Assembly: GCF_029931775.1 (NCBI RefSeq)
Contig: NC_079312.1
Coordinates: 136,447,872 to 136,511,871, forward strand
Direction: 5' to 3'
DNA: 64,000 nucleotides
Source: Euleptes europaea
Taxonomy: Eukaryota > Chordata > Lepidosauria > Squamata > Sphaerodactylidae
In this document: piece after piece, positions 12,750-23,711 of the stretch
Numbering within the stretch: position 1 is the first letter of the stretch
Layout of the letters: each line of letters begins with the position of its first letter
Notes under the pieces: generated by a model
Told to the model about the DNA's origin: nothing
What the model saw: only the letters and a program-made list of their open reading frames with translations
Database searches by the model: none
Position numbers and translations under genes: made by a program

Positions 12750-13014
12750 AGAATCATAGAGTTGGAAGGGACCACCAGGGCCATCAAGTCCAACCCCCTG
12801 CACCATGCAGGAAATTCACAACTACCTCCCCGCCCCCCCAGTGACCAGAAGATGGCCAACATGCCCTCCCTCTCATCATCTGCCTAAGGTCACAGAATCA
12901 GCATTGCTGACAGATGGCCATCTAACCTCTTCTTAAAAACCTCCAGGGAAGGAGAGCTTACCACCTCCTGAGGAAGCCTGTTCCACTGAGGAACCGCTCT
13001 AACTCTAACCGCTC
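12750..13014 (-). mobile_element. CR1 LINE 3-prime end
   Basis: The minus strand ends (low coordinates) with 'tctatgattct', the terminal repeat typical of CR1, preceded by 'ggttggacttgatggccctg' and the 'tcctcaggaggtggtaagct' region. It covers the last part of ORF2 plus the 3-prime UTR and is strongly 5-prime truncated. Confidence 0.8.
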
Positions 13015-14610
13015 TTGTATGTCTTGTCTTTTTATTTTATAAGCCGGAGGGCAGGGCCTGTGCCGCTTGAGCCACTTTGGGAGAACTGTCTGAAAAGCAA
13101 GATATAAATATAATAAGCAAAATAACCAACTTATGTTTGCATGCTGTATGGTAGGAGTTTCTAGTCTTGTTGATCCTTTGGACACTTTTGGAATTCTGAG
13201 AACAGGGAGTGGGGCACCTCAGTAAAACGGTATCCTACTTCACACCATGACTGCCGTGGGGTTAATCATAAAATGTTGGGATGTCGCAAGCCAAGTGTCC
13301 TCCTATGATGGAGGTAGTTATTTTTGAATGGCTGTTCCCTGAAGACACAAAGGTGATGTCCTCCTGGGTTCTTCCAAAGCACATCCTACTCCAATAAGGT
13401 GGGGGAAAGCCAGGATTGGCTCTTTGTTGGGGGAAGAGATACTTCATTGAAGAAGCAAATTAGAAGCAGGAAACCCACTGCTGGAGATCAATCTTATGGT
13501 ATATGCCAAGAGAAGATCACTACCTTAAGGGCTGTGGAATTACTGTCACAACAAACACAATTGTATGCAGCCTCTGTTCACTGCCTACAGCTGTTCTAGG
13601 AGCAGCATCTGGGCTGAATTCCAACAAGTGTGGTGTGGTGTGAGAAGGTTGGGGATTAGTAGCTGAAAGGTCCATTCCCGAGTCAAGAGGTACAAAAAAA
13701 AAAGAGGTCAAGGATGAGACAAGGCTAGCAGCTACAGAATTTGTTCACAATACAGAATCAAGATTACAGTTAGTAGCAAAGCAAGATATATAGGTAATCC
13801 AGATGTACAGGATACAGGTACAGATGGAGTACAGGCCAGCATGGGTCCAGGAAAAAAACCAGAATGACTGGAACACAGGTACAAGGGAAGGGGTAAAGGA
13901 AAGCAAGGCTCAAGAACCAGGCAAGGTTACCTGTTGCTTATGCAAGAGTGTAGACTCAGACAAACCACAAGACTCAGACAGAATCAGGCTTCAAGCTGGT
14001 TTGCAATAGGGTGAACTTCAGGGCGGAAAGCCTGTGTATGATAAATCTATTGTCTACAGCCAAGAAGATTCACACATACTTTAATCCGTTCAGAAGCATA
14101 TTCCAATCCCATCGATTTCCTGCCTCTTCCAAAGTAAGGGATAAAGTGACAATGTCTTTGCAGGGAAATAAAATTCGTTTCCCATTTTCATTGCTTTTCT
14201 ATTTACCTTTTTACAAAGGCAAGAATGGTTAGGTATTGTTGGATGGGAGGGAGATATCCTATTAAAGGGACGGAAACAGGCTGTGCTGGCGGAAATATCT
14301 GTGGTTTCCTTCAAGAAGCAACTAAGGAAGCCACAGTAGTTGAAACAAAAGGCTTCCAAGCTACCGGTGGGAGACTTCTTCTGTGAACATTAGGTTCACA
14401 TGTCCCTAAGGAAGCTTCCTCTTTGTGAACACAGGCAAAGGAGAAAGCCATCAACTGCTCATTCTTACAAGTCCGTCCGGTCCTGTGGAGAAGGCTGGGC
14501 AATCAATATGTGGACTCAGCCCTGGACTGGGAGCTACTTAAACATAAGGGTGGCAGGAGAACTGTAAACTAAGCCTGATGCTGAACTTTAGCAAACTGGT
14601 TGGAAGTCTG

Positions 14611-14826
14611 TTTCGCCACCTCCAGGTGCGGCTTGAAGATCGCCTGGAATTACAGCTGATCTTCAGACTACAGAGATCAGTTCCTCTGGATAAAAAGGCT
14701 GCTTTGGAAGGTGGACTCTATAGCATTATACCCTGCTAAACCACCCCTCTATCCTCAAACCCCTCTCTCCCCAGACTTCACCCCCAAATCTCCAGGAATT
14801 TCCCAGCCAGGAGCTGGCAACTCCAG
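14611..14826 (+). mobile_element. hAT-type MITE (family 1, subfamily B), old copy
   Basis: Subfamily B is recognised by 'attacagctgatcttcagac', the longer 'ggtggactctatagcattat' core and the 'aaatctccaggaatttccca' right part. Both ends are eroded and no target duplication is visible. Confidence 0.7.
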
Positions 14827-15094
14827 GTTAAATGCTGGCCCTTCTGGAATGAAGACATATTTCTGTTTCCATCTCTAGACAGAGATTAGGATGCAATAGT
14901 TGATATATCTACCTGTATTTACTCAAAAGGAAGAAAATCCTAAAAGTAAGGCAATTCCCTAAAAAAGGTCACACAATGGGTTTTCTTAATTACTGTATAT
15001 AACTGGAACTCATCTGCAAATTTAAGATGGCCCCCTCTTTTTCTTGAGGACACATGTGGAACAATGTCTAGTCTTCCTTTCAGTTAAACAGCAT

Positions 15095-15540
15095 ACCTAG
15101 TATATTTTAATTCTGCCCCTCTTCCAAGGAGCTCTAAGTAACTCTCTTTCTGGGTTCTCTCTTTCCTGTTTCATCCTCCCACCACCGCTGTGAGATCAGT
15201 TAGGCAGAGGAAATGTGACTGGCCCAAGGTCACCCAGCAAATTTCATGGCTAGGGTTGCTGTTCCGGGATGGGAAATAGGTGGAGATTTTGGGAGTGGGG
15301 CCTGAGGCGGGTGGGATTTAAGGGGAGGGATGTCAATGCCATATAGTCCAATTGCCAAAGTGGCCATTTTCTCCAGGGGAACTGATTTATATCGCCTGGA
15401 GATCGATTGTAATGGCGGGAGGTCTCCAGCCACCATCTGGAGGTTGGCAACCCTATTCATGGCCACATGGGGATTGAACCTGGGACTCCTGAATCCTAGT
15501 CCAATGTTACACTTACCGGTACTACATCACACTGACTCTT
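15095..15540 (-). mobile_element. tRNA-derived SINE (family A) split by a hAT-type MITE
   Basis: Minus-strand SINE with tail and body at 15095-15250 and head (B box near 15477) at 15456-15540. The 8-bp stretch ttcatggc is duplicated at the break, with the MITE between, so the SINE is the older element. Confidence 0.85.
15251..15455 (-). mobile_element. hAT-type MITE (family 1) with exact 8-bp duplication, inside a SINE
   Basis: TAGGGTTGCTGTTCC to GGCAACCCTA. The flanks 15243-15250 and 15456-15463 are both ttcatggc. The host SINE reads continuously when the MITE and one octamer are ignored. Confidence 0.95.
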
Positions 15541-15734
15541 GATGCAGAATTTCAGAGCCTCCGTTAATGGCGAGGGGGGACATTGATTATATTAAGAATA
15601 ATAACGATGCAGTTTTGTAAGGTGACCAGAGGTAATGAAGGGCTTTTATGAAAGAAATCACCTGCTGAGCAGAAAGTAGTTATGAAGAATACGAGAGGAG
15701 GTGAAGACCATTTCCTCAGTGACTCCTTTTAAAT

Positions 15735-15900
15735 GTGTGCAATATACGCCATCAAGCCGCTTCCATGTTATGGTGACCCAATTAATAAACGAACTCCAAA
15801 ATGCCCTATCGATATCAGCCTCAGGTCTTGCAAACTGAAGGCCACGGCTTTGTAAATACAGCGTTTGAACTGGACCTTTCCATTTCTTCCAACCCTCTGT
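15735..15900 (-). mobile_element. Bov-B/RTE-like LINE 3-prime end, decayed
   Basis: It shares 'caggtcttgcaaactgaagg' and 'ctccaaaatg' words with the element at 11690-11850, including the caagcc-gcttcc tail core. Old fragment, low sequence identity. Confidence 0.45.
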
Positions 15901-16129
15901 TCGTAAGAGGAGCCAGCTCCGGAAATCAAATAATCCATCTGGCTGCCCTTTCTAGATTGCCTGTGCTAGTAAGCAGGCCTTTAGTTCCCCCCAACCGCAG
16001 TACAAACGGGCTGTTTTAGCTAGGGGGCAGGACGTGCTGTTGCTCCTGCATCTCACGAGGACCTAACCAGATGTTACATTTCCCCCCCTTTCCATCCCCT
16101 TTTCTTATTACATGTATTCCAAATGTACA

Positions 16130-16357
16130 TATGTGTGTGTGTAAAGTGCCGTCAAGTCGCAGCCGACTTATGGCGACCCCTTTTGGGGAGTTTTCATGGC
16201 AAGAGACTAACAAACCAGAGGTGGTTTGCCAGTGCCTTCCTCTGCACAGCAACCCTGGTCTTCCTTGGTGGTCTCCCATCCAAATACTAACCAGGGCCGA
16301 CCCTGCTTAGCTTCTGAGATCTGATGAGATCAGGCTAGCCTGGGCCATCCAGGTCAG
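16130..16357 (-). mobile_element. 5S-rRNA-derived SINE
   Basis: On the minus strand the head reads like the 3-prime two-thirds of 5S rRNA: gatctcatcagatctcagaa, gctaagcagggtcggccctg, gttagtatttggatgggaga. A body follows (ggtttgccagtgcc region on +), then a tail 'cggctgcgacttgacggcac' and ACAC repeats on the minus strand. The tail core resembles the Bov-B-like LINE end at 30.76 kb, suggesting shared retrotransposition machinery (inference). Confidence 0.8.
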
Positions 16358-16617
16358 GGCAAATGTACATATAAGGTATGTATATTTTCAGTCACATTAG
16401 CATTCTCTCCAGACACACTCCAGCTTTGGATGTCTATTGAGGCAATTCACTGTCATGGTGCTAGCCCATGTTTCCTTTCAGTCTGGAGCGTGCGGCTTAG
16501 CTCCTCCTCTTTCACCAGCCTGAGAATAGTTTACCTTGAAGCTTCAACCTCAGTACAAGCTTATCTATAAAACAGACTGAAAATAGTTTAATTGTCATTC
16601 CCTTTTTCCAAACAAGC

Positions 16618-16762
16618 TTGGCGATCAGTTCACCTGGAGAAAATGGCCGCTTTGGCAACTGGACTCTATGGCATTGAAGTCCCCTCCCCAAACCCTTCCC
16701 TCCTCAGGCTTCGCCCCAAAAACCTCCTGCCAGTGGTGAAGAGGGACCTGGTAACCATAACT
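16618..16762 (+). mobile_element. hAT-type MITE (family 1), left half missing
   Basis: Starts within the element at 'cgatcagttcacctggagaa' and continues to 'ggacctggtaaccata'. Low divergence in the retained part. Confidence 0.75.
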
Positions 16763-17559
16763 GGGTTTGTTTGTCTGACATTTGATTTGTGTGTGTGTGT
16801 GTTAAAAAAAGTGCTGATGTTTGTTAATCCATTATTCTCTACTTATTTGTTCTTTGCTAAAGTAAAAGAAAATGGATATAGGTTTGTAATGTACCTATGC
16901 TGTCTAGATCTGGATGTTGCAACCCCGTCTGGTGTTCATGTTTGAGGGCCAAACTACACATTATGGTTTTTAACATGTACTTTCTCGGTTCCTCTAACTT
17001 GATCGTGACTCAGACAGTCATGTGTCCAGGTGCAAGGGAACTCATTTCACAAGTGTGCAGGGACCTGATTTGGATCGGGACTGCAATGCAGGGGAGAAGA
17101 GGCTTCAGCTTTTCCCCCTGCACCATTTTCGTGATCCAAAATCTGACCAATTTGTAGGCTGCACATATGTGCAGTCCCCAAATAGGGCAGCAAGTACCCC
17201 TCACACCTGTTTCGGGATGGGAATATGGCACAGGGGGAAGGCGGAAGCCCCTTTCCAGCCTGCACTGAATGTGATTCAGAGCCCCCACATTTGTGAAATG
17301 AATTCTTTTGCACCTGACACGTAGTTGAGTTAGGGGAACCCAGAAACTACATGATAAAAATCAAGTGCAGTTTGGTCCTTAGATCATGAAACTTTGGGGA
17401 CAGGACTTTGACTCATCACTCACTGTGCAATTGATGTAATTCATCCTACGAAGGACTGTAATCTAAATATACCAGGTAACAATGATGAACATTTATTGAA
17501 CTCCATCAATGTGCTCAGTACTATTAAGAACAGAGAGGTGATGGGGCACTTCTGCCTTG

Positions 17560-17925
17560 GACCACTTGTACCTTGGACCAGTCATCCATGTTCAACCTAA
17601 CCTATCTCACAGGGTTGTTGTGGTAATAAAATGGAGGTAGGGTTGCCAACCTCCAGATGACAGTAGGAGATCTCTTGCTATTACAACTAATCTCCAGCCG
17701 ATAGAGATCAGTTCATCTGGAGAAAATGGCCACTTTGGTAATTGGACTCTATGGCATTAAAGTCCCTCCCTTCTCAAACCCTGCCCTCCTCAGTCTCTGC
17801 CCCCAAAATCTCCAGGTATTTCCCAACCCGGAGCTGGCAACCCTAAATGGAGGAGACAAGAATGTTATAAGCCACTTAGAATCCCCACTGGGGGAAAATG
17901 TGGGATATAAATGAAGTAAATAAAT
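17560..17925 (+). mobile_element. tRNA-derived SINE (family A) split by a hAT-type MITE
   Basis: The SINE body 'cctaacctatctcacagggt' lies left of the break and the tail 'gggatataaatgaagtaaat' right of it. The octamer aatggagg occurs on both sides of the inserted MITE (17638-17845). The SINE head is eroded. Confidence 0.8.
17638..17845 (+). mobile_element. hAT-type MITE (family 1) with exact 8-bp duplication, inside a SINE
   Basis: TAGGGTTGCCAACC to GGCAACCCTA, flanked by aatggagg at 17630-17637 and 17846-17853. Forward orientation. Confidence 0.95.
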
Positions 17926-18578
17926 TGATTGTTGGTCTTCAACTGTTCCAGACTTGGGACCTACCTTTAACCCTAGGCATCAATATGGGACCCGTGGAGC
18001 TGCAACCATGTGACATCCTGGCAATGTTACAGGAAGAAAGGGAGTCTGTGTTTTGGCCTTGTCAGTTTCAAGGCCAGGACTGTGGGCAGCGTACCAAGAA
18101 AGCTGGGTGGAGGAAACACAAAATGAGCACCAGGAGGGGTACCATAGTAAGGAACAAACCAAGAGTCAGAACCTCACCATCCTGCTGCTTCTCTCAGTGT
18201 GCAGGCAAAGACAGGCAGGGGGTGTGGTTCCTTTGCTTTCTACACATGCACGCTAGTTACAGATTCTTCCCAAAAGCAATATAAAATATGGCAGATCTTT
18301 AGGGGCTCATGATCCAGCAAGTGGGGCTCTGTGACCTATCTAAGTATCCCTGAGTAATGGGAGAGGGATAGGTTTTTAAAATAGTGGCAAAGGCATTTTC
18401 ATTTCCTGCCCGAATTAAAGAAACAAGCAGTGATGGAATAATTAACATCCTACAGTGCAGAATTGCTAGATATGCAGAAGCTCCTGGCAGGGCTTGTCCA
18501 GACTATCTAAGAGGCACACCCCAGGGCCTCTTGTGATGCCAGAGAGATCTTGTGGCATACCTCTTACACAGCTTCTTG

Positions 18579-18795
18579 TAGGGTTGCCAACCTCCAGGTG
18601 GTGGCTGGACATCTCCCGGAATTACAAGTGACCTCCAGATTACAGAGATCAGTTCCCCTGGAGGAAACAGCAGCTTCACCAAGTGGACTCTTGCATTACA
18701 TCCCTGTTGAGCTCCCTCCCTTCTCCAAACTCCACCCTCCCCAGGCGTTGTCCCCAAATCTCCAGGAATATCCCAGGCTGTAGTTGGCAATCTTA
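18579..18795 (+). mobile_element. hAT-type MITE (family 1, subfamily B) with exact 8-bp duplication
   Basis: TAGGGTTGCCAACC to GGCAATCTTA. The octamer gcttcttg is present on both sides. It carries the subfamily-B words 'acctccagattacagagatc' and 'gcattacatccctgttgagc'. Confidence 0.93.
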
Positions 18796-18821
18796 GCTTC
18801 TTGGGCTGGCCAAATGTCTTG

Positions 18822-19053
18822 GGCCCAGAGTGGCGTAGTAGTTAGGCTATAGTCTAACTGGGAGAGCCAAGACTGAATCCCTATGGACGCTTGTAGGGTT
18901 ACTTCACATACCCACTCTCAGTCACACAGTCTCAGTTCAATCTACCTCACAGGGTTGTTGTGAGGATAAAATGGAGGAGAGGAAAACAGTTTAAGCCACT
19001 TTGGGTTCCCATTTTGAGGAAAGGCTGGGTATCAATGAAATAAATAAATAAAC
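18822..19053 (+). mobile_element. tRNA-derived SINE (family A), nearly complete
   Basis: Head 'gcccagagtggcgtagtagt', body 'cctcacagggttgttgtgag', and a complete tail ending in (aaat)n. The 3-prime (aaat) tail is the best preserved of the family here. Confidence 0.85.
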
Positions 19054-19300
19054 CCAAGGAATGTACTGCTGAAACGGGATTTAAAAGAAAAGGAGACCCT
19101 GAGAGATGAGGGGAAGGTGTTTCAGATCTCAGAATAGGTACAGAGTATATGAAAGCCAGTAAATAACAACAATAACAACAGGAAAGGCTAGAGAACCAGT
19201 TCATTCCCTGCCTATCTGTCTCTCAGCACCATCTGTCTCTCAGCAAGAACTAGACAGGACTGCGACAGCAGCAGCACTTATTGTAAAAGGATGGCGAGAA

Positions 19301-19568
19301 TAGGGTTGCCAACCACAAGGTGGGGGCTGGAGAAATACAGCTGGGAATATACAACTGATCTCCAGACTACATACCGTAAATTGCTTATTAATTCATTCAT
19401 TCATTACTTAAAACATTTTTCCGCTTCTCATGGAGAAATTGGCTGTTTTGGAAAGTGGACTGCTTGGCGTTATACCCTACCAAGGTCCCTCTCCTCCCTA
19501 AACTCCACTCTCCCAGGCTCCATCTTCAAATCTCCAGGTTATTTCTGAACCTGGAATTGGCATCCCTA
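19301..19568 (+). mobile_element. hAT-type MITE (family 1, subfamily B) carrying an AT-rich insert
   Basis: Ends TAGGGTTGCC and GGCATCCCTA are kept. Between about 19368 and 19430 a stretch containing (attc)n interrupts the core, making the copy about 60 bp longer than usual. Confidence 0.75.
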
Positions 19569-19857
19569 TGAGGCAATGAAGGATTCCTGAACTCAGCAAG
19601 CTTAAAGGGCACCTTGGGACTCTTGACAGCTGAGGAGTTTACTGACAGGCATACCCAGAGGCACATCCTACAGCAGCAACTGTTCTCTGAAATGGCTGTA
19701 TAGGACAGCCCGCCCCCCTTCCTCCAAAGACATTATTTTGCATGTGTTTATCTTTTTGACTGGAAATACTAGGCCAGGATACCCCTACACAAAACGTGCT
19801 GTACAGACTCATACAATTAGTGAAATGCCTCTTGAGCTAATACGATTCTCTTTTATG

Positions 19858-20066
19858 TAGGGTTGTCAACCTCCAGGTGGTGGCTGGAGATCTCCCGCTA
19901 TTACAACTGTTCTCCAGGCGATAGAAATCAGTTTCCCTGGAGAAAGTGACTGCTTCGGCCATTGGACTCTATTGCATTGAAGTCCCTCCCCTCTCCAAAC
20001 CCCATTCTTCTCAGGCTCTGTCCCAAAAATCTCCAGATATTTCCCAACCTCGACCTGGCAACCCTA
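19858..20066 (+). mobile_element. hAT-type MITE (family 1) with exact 8-bp duplication
   Basis: TAGGGTTGTC to GGCAACCCTA, bounded by cttttatg on both sides (19850-19857 and 20067-20074). Confidence 0.94.
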
Positions 20067-20211
20067 CTTTTATGGACATTCAGTCTCATCCAAGGCCTGA
20101 ACAATTACTTTCCTTGGTGAACCTCACCCACCTATAGCTTCTCCTTACTCTTGGAATTCCATACACCAGCACATCTCTGAATGTGAGTTGGTCCCCAGAT
20201 TCAAGCGGATT

Positions 20212-20420
20212 TAGGGTTGCCACGTCCCTCTTCTCAACGACAGGAGGGTTTGGGGGCGGAGCCTGAGGAGGGCAGGGTTTGGGGAGGGGAGGGACTTCAA
20301 TGCCAGGTGAGTCCAGTTGCCAAAGCGGCCATTTCCTCCAGGTGAACTGATCTCCATTGGCTGGAGATCAGTTGTAATAACAGGAGACCTCCAGCTAGTA
20401 CCTGGAGGTTGGCAACCCTA
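20212..20420 (-). mobile_element. hAT-type MITE (family 1)
   Basis: Reverse-orientation, full-length copy. The flanking octamers agcggatt and agtgggtt match at 6 of 8 positions; one difference falls at a CpG. Confidence 0.88.
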
Positions 20421-20784
20421 AGTGGGTTGCATCTCTCTCATAGGTGGTTGGAAGGTCAGGTGAGAGAACAAGGAACAGGATGAGCTGAGAATGGATGCTC
20501 TGGGCTCACATCCTCCCAGTCGGTGGTAGGGAAAAAAAGAAGTGAGGAAGGGGTGACTAAGTACCCTCCCACTCCAGTTCTCAGAAAGGGAGAGAAAGGG
20601 ATCAGCCTGGCAAGGACTGAGTGCCCAGTGGATGTCCCACATGCTGGTTCTCTGAACAAGGTGAGACCTGGCAACATGGAAGGAAATGTGCACTGTAGCC
20701 TATGCCCTTCGCCTCCCAGACCCTTGCTGCTTGTGGTGTCTGACCAAGACCCCTTCCAAATCCCTCCCATGGCTGGGTCTGAAC

Positions 20785-20981
20785 TAGGGATGCCAACCGC
20801 CTGGGACTACAACTGATCTCCAGGTGACAAAGATGAGTTCACCTGGAGAAAATGGCCACTTTGGAAGGTGGGCTCTATGGTATTATACCCCATTGAAGTC
20901 CCTCCCCTCCCAAACCCTGTCCTCCTCAGGCTCCACCCCTCAAATCTCCAGGTATTTCCCAACCCGGAACTGGCAACCCTA
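20785..20981 (+). mobile_element. hAT-type MITE (family 1, subfamily B) with exact 8-bp duplication
   Basis: TAGGGATGCC to GGCAACCCTA between two exact gtctgaac octamers (20777-20784 and 20982-20989). Confidence 0.94.
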
Positions 20982-21025
20982 GTCTGAACTAAGTCTTGAT
21001 GGTGGAGCTAGTCACTCTCTCTCAC

Positions 21026-21219
21026 CTAGGGTAGCCAACCTCTTGCTGGGGTCTGGGTATCTTCCAGAAGTACAACTGGTCTCCAGATGACACAGATCAG
21101 TCACCCTGGAGAAAATGGGTGCTTTGGAGGGTGGACTCTATGGCATTATACCCTACTGAGGTCCCCTGGCTCCACCTTTGAATCTCCAGGAATTTCCTAA
21201 CCTGGAGTTAGCAACCCTA
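21026..21219 (+). mobile_element. hAT-type MITE (family 1, subfamily B)
   Basis: TAGGGTAGCC to AGCAACCCTA, with a small internal deletion in the C-rich part. The flanks ctctcacc and ccctcagc match at 6 of 8 positions. Confidence 0.85.
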
Positions 21220-21221
21220 CC

Positions 21222-21313
21222 CTCAGCCCAAACTACTGTGCGAACAGAGTGCTGGACTTGATGGGCCTTGGTCTGATCCAGTATGGCTTTTCTTATGTTC
21301 TTATGTTCTTACT
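21222..21313 (+). mobile_element. LINE 3-prime end (CR1/L2-like)
   Basis: Contains 'ggacttgatgggccttggtc' and ends in two copies of ttcttatg, the type of short terminal repeat used by CR1-group LINEs. The same end recurs at 22205-22394. Confidence 0.65.
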
Positions 21314-21517
21314 TAGGGTTGCCAGGTCCCTCTTCACCACTAGCGGGAGGTTTTTGGGGTGGAGCATGAGGAGAGCTGGGTTTGAGGAGCGACTTCAATT
21401 CCATAGAGTCCAATGGCCAAAGCGGCCATTTTCTCCAGGTGAACTGATCTCTATCAGCTAGAGAGCAGTTGTAATAGCAGGAGATCTACAACTACTACCT
21501 GGAGGTTGGCAACCCTG
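21314..21517 (-). mobile_element. hAT-type MITE (family 1) with exact 8-bp duplication
   Basis: TAGGGTTGCC to GGCAACCCTG, with ttcttact on both sides (21306-21313 and 21518-21525). It inserted next to the terminal repeat of the preceding LINE end. Confidence 0.94.
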
Positions 21518-22204
21518 TTCTTACTTCATGCAGTTGGGGTGGGATAAAAGAGAGAGGGAAGAACCTTGTCTGCTACCCTGAGCTCTGGGGGTGGGTTTAA
21601 AATGATAAAATAGTCCTGCCCAGGTGTAGCTCAAGACAACTTATCTTTCATTGTGTATCTAAAAGTATAAAATGCAGTTTGCTTTCCCATTTTTATAAAT
21701 ATTAATTTTGGAGATCATGTTCATCAGGAAGACATGATTGTCTGCGATTCCTTTTGAGTGTATTCTGTATGACAGATGTTGGGTTTCCTCTGCATAATGT
21801 GCAAAAAAGGCTTTGAGACCTTTGTATAGCCTGCTGCTCAATATTATTATATATTTATAAATATTAAAATGAAAAATATAATACAGAATTGTTCAATGTT
21901 AAACTGATCAGAGTGAGAATCTGATGTTCAGTGTTGGGGAGGGAGAAAGAAGTTACTTTGCAATCTGTTTCTGAAAAGTACAGTAAGATTAGATGTGGGC
22001 CCCACACATCAGGAAGTTTGAGAACAACTGGCCTATACTGTTAATTCCTCCTATACACATTGTGACTGCCCTTCATTTCTTAGTTACAGACAAATAGAAC
22101 TGATGGTTCTTATAGCAGGTTTGATTGACTTTAAATCTCATTCCTGCTTCTCAGATAGTAATTTGGTCTTCATCACCCATGATGCTTACCTAGTCATGAT
22201 GCAT

Positions 22205-22394
22205 ACCTATTCTCTCTAGTATCAGAGGAGCATGCCTGTTATATTAGGTGCTGTGAAACACAGGCAGGATGGTGCTGCTGCAGTCGTCTTGTTTGGGGGC
22301 TTCCTAGAGGCACCTGGTTGGCCACTGTGTGAACAGACTGCTGGACTTGATGGGCCTTGGTCTGGTCCAGCATGGCTTTTCTTATGTTCTTACC
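22205..22394 (+). mobile_element. LINE 3-prime UTR and end (CR1/L2-like)
   Basis: A longer copy of the 21222-21313 element: 'gaggagcatgcctgttatat', 'ggcacctggttggccactgt', 'ggacttgatgggccttggtc', then cttatgttctta. Non-coding. Confidence 0.65.
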
Positions 22395-23290
22395 ATATTT
22401 TCCTCAGCCCAGTTTTTGTTGATTGACAATGTGGCTTCATAAATGGACCCCATCTCAATGTCAGCCTTTTTCTGACTAATGGTGCCCAAAGATGTTTCTT
22501 ACATGTCAACTGCAGAGTCTTGGCAGGGGAGGGAAAGGAGCCTTGCTTCTATCGGTGATGAGACAAGAGAGCTAAATTATTCAAAATGGCCTCCAAATTG
22601 TTCAACAATTTTTGCTTTAGCAGATTCTAGGTTATTGTGTTTAAGTAAATTGTCATTCCCTCAATATCCCCTCAGTGGAGCAGACCTGGCTCCATTTTCC
22701 TGGCTGCCTGCCTTTCCTGGTTTGATTCTTGGCAGTGCCGTTCATTGGCTGCAAGGGTCCGTGCAATCATCCTTTAATAGAACTGTGGATTTGGGGCTAC
22801 CGGACAGATGGAGGCAAAGGGGCCAACGAAGGATCAAAGGTTTACACTAATAGAAATGCCTGGCTAATTGTTAAGGAGATTAGAGGCTGGACTGGGAAAG
22901 CATGTGGCTCGGAGGTGACCTACCGCATGGAATCAGAGAGCCCTGTAACTTTACCCAGGTGCAAAAAGGGGAATAACTCCACCACCGGGGGAATCAGCGG
23001 TGGGAGGAGGTGACAGATTGGGTTGCCAGGCAAATTTTCCACCTTGGCAGTGGGGACATGAAGGAGGTGGGGATCTATCAAGCATGAGAGGACGGAGTTA
23101 TTGAGGCTTGCAAAGGCACAAGAGACATAGATACAGTATAGAGCACCACCACCACAGAGAGGCAGGCTACGCATGAAAAATAGGCCTCTTCAAAAGACCA
23201 TTGTGTTGCCTGTCAACCCCCTTCTCTTTGTGGCTTATGCAGAAGTCCTGCTATTGGTTACAGGAGGCTGGCAGCTCATTGAGAGCTTTG

Positions 23291-23311
23291 TAATCCTAGC
23301 TGTGCTAATTA
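23291..23311. promoter_or_regulatory. Possible photoreceptor homeobox site cluster
   Basis: TAATCC (23291-23296) and TAATTA (23306-23311) lie about 400 bp before the FSCN2 start codon. OTX/CRX proteins bind TAATCC and many eye homeodomain factors bind TAATTA. Short motifs are frequent by chance, so this is only suggestive. Confidence 0.25.
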
Positions 23312-23585
23312 AGCGAGGCTGCGGCGCCTAAGCAATGTGTGTTTTCTGAGCTTTCTCTCTCTCTCCCCCACCCATGTCAGAGAAGAGGAGGAGGAGGAGG
23401 AGGAAGAGATCAGTGGGAGCTGTGTGGCAGGCAACAGTGCTGCCAGCAGGGGGGAAGAGACAGCCAAACCAGATTGGCTTTATGGGCTGCAGATTAAATG
23501 AAGGAAGAGCTGGCATTGAGGGACTGGGAACTGGGGCAGCCGCACGTCACTGTGGCTTTGACGGAGGTGTAAGGTTCATTTTGCG

Positions 23586-23592
23586 TTAATCC
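23586..23592 (+). promoter_or_regulatory. CRX/OTX-type site TTAATCC upstream of FSCN2
   Basis: TTAATCC lies 120 bp before the ATG, in the sequence expected to be proximal promoter or 5-prime UTR. CRX activates many photoreceptor genes through this motif, and FSCN2 is a photoreceptor gene in mammals. Functional use here is inference. Confidence 0.35.
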
Positions 23593-23711
23593 ATTTCTCT
23601 CTGTCGTGAGGGCGTACATATGCACGCACGCGTTTTTGTACCTTAGAAAGGATTGGGGAAAACCTAGACTTTCGCCCTGGTCCTTAGGGATATTTGCTCT
23701 CCCAACAGAAG

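Larger units (their letters stand above)
1..23250. other. 5-prime flank of FSCN2: no supported gene, repeat-rich
   Basis: No open reading frame here resembles a host protein. Most longer frames translate the repeated hAT-type element or SINE and LINE pieces. Recognised repeats are listed separately. Between them I could not assign 240-800 (it holds a short GT/CA run near 476-560), 1023-1380, 2040-3720 (AT-rich), 3934-4842, 5038-6645, 8210-8930, 9156-10145, 10470-11685, 11850-12390, 13015-14610, 22395-23280. No exon with good splice sites was recognised, but short non-coding exons cannot be excluded by eye. Confidence 0.6.
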
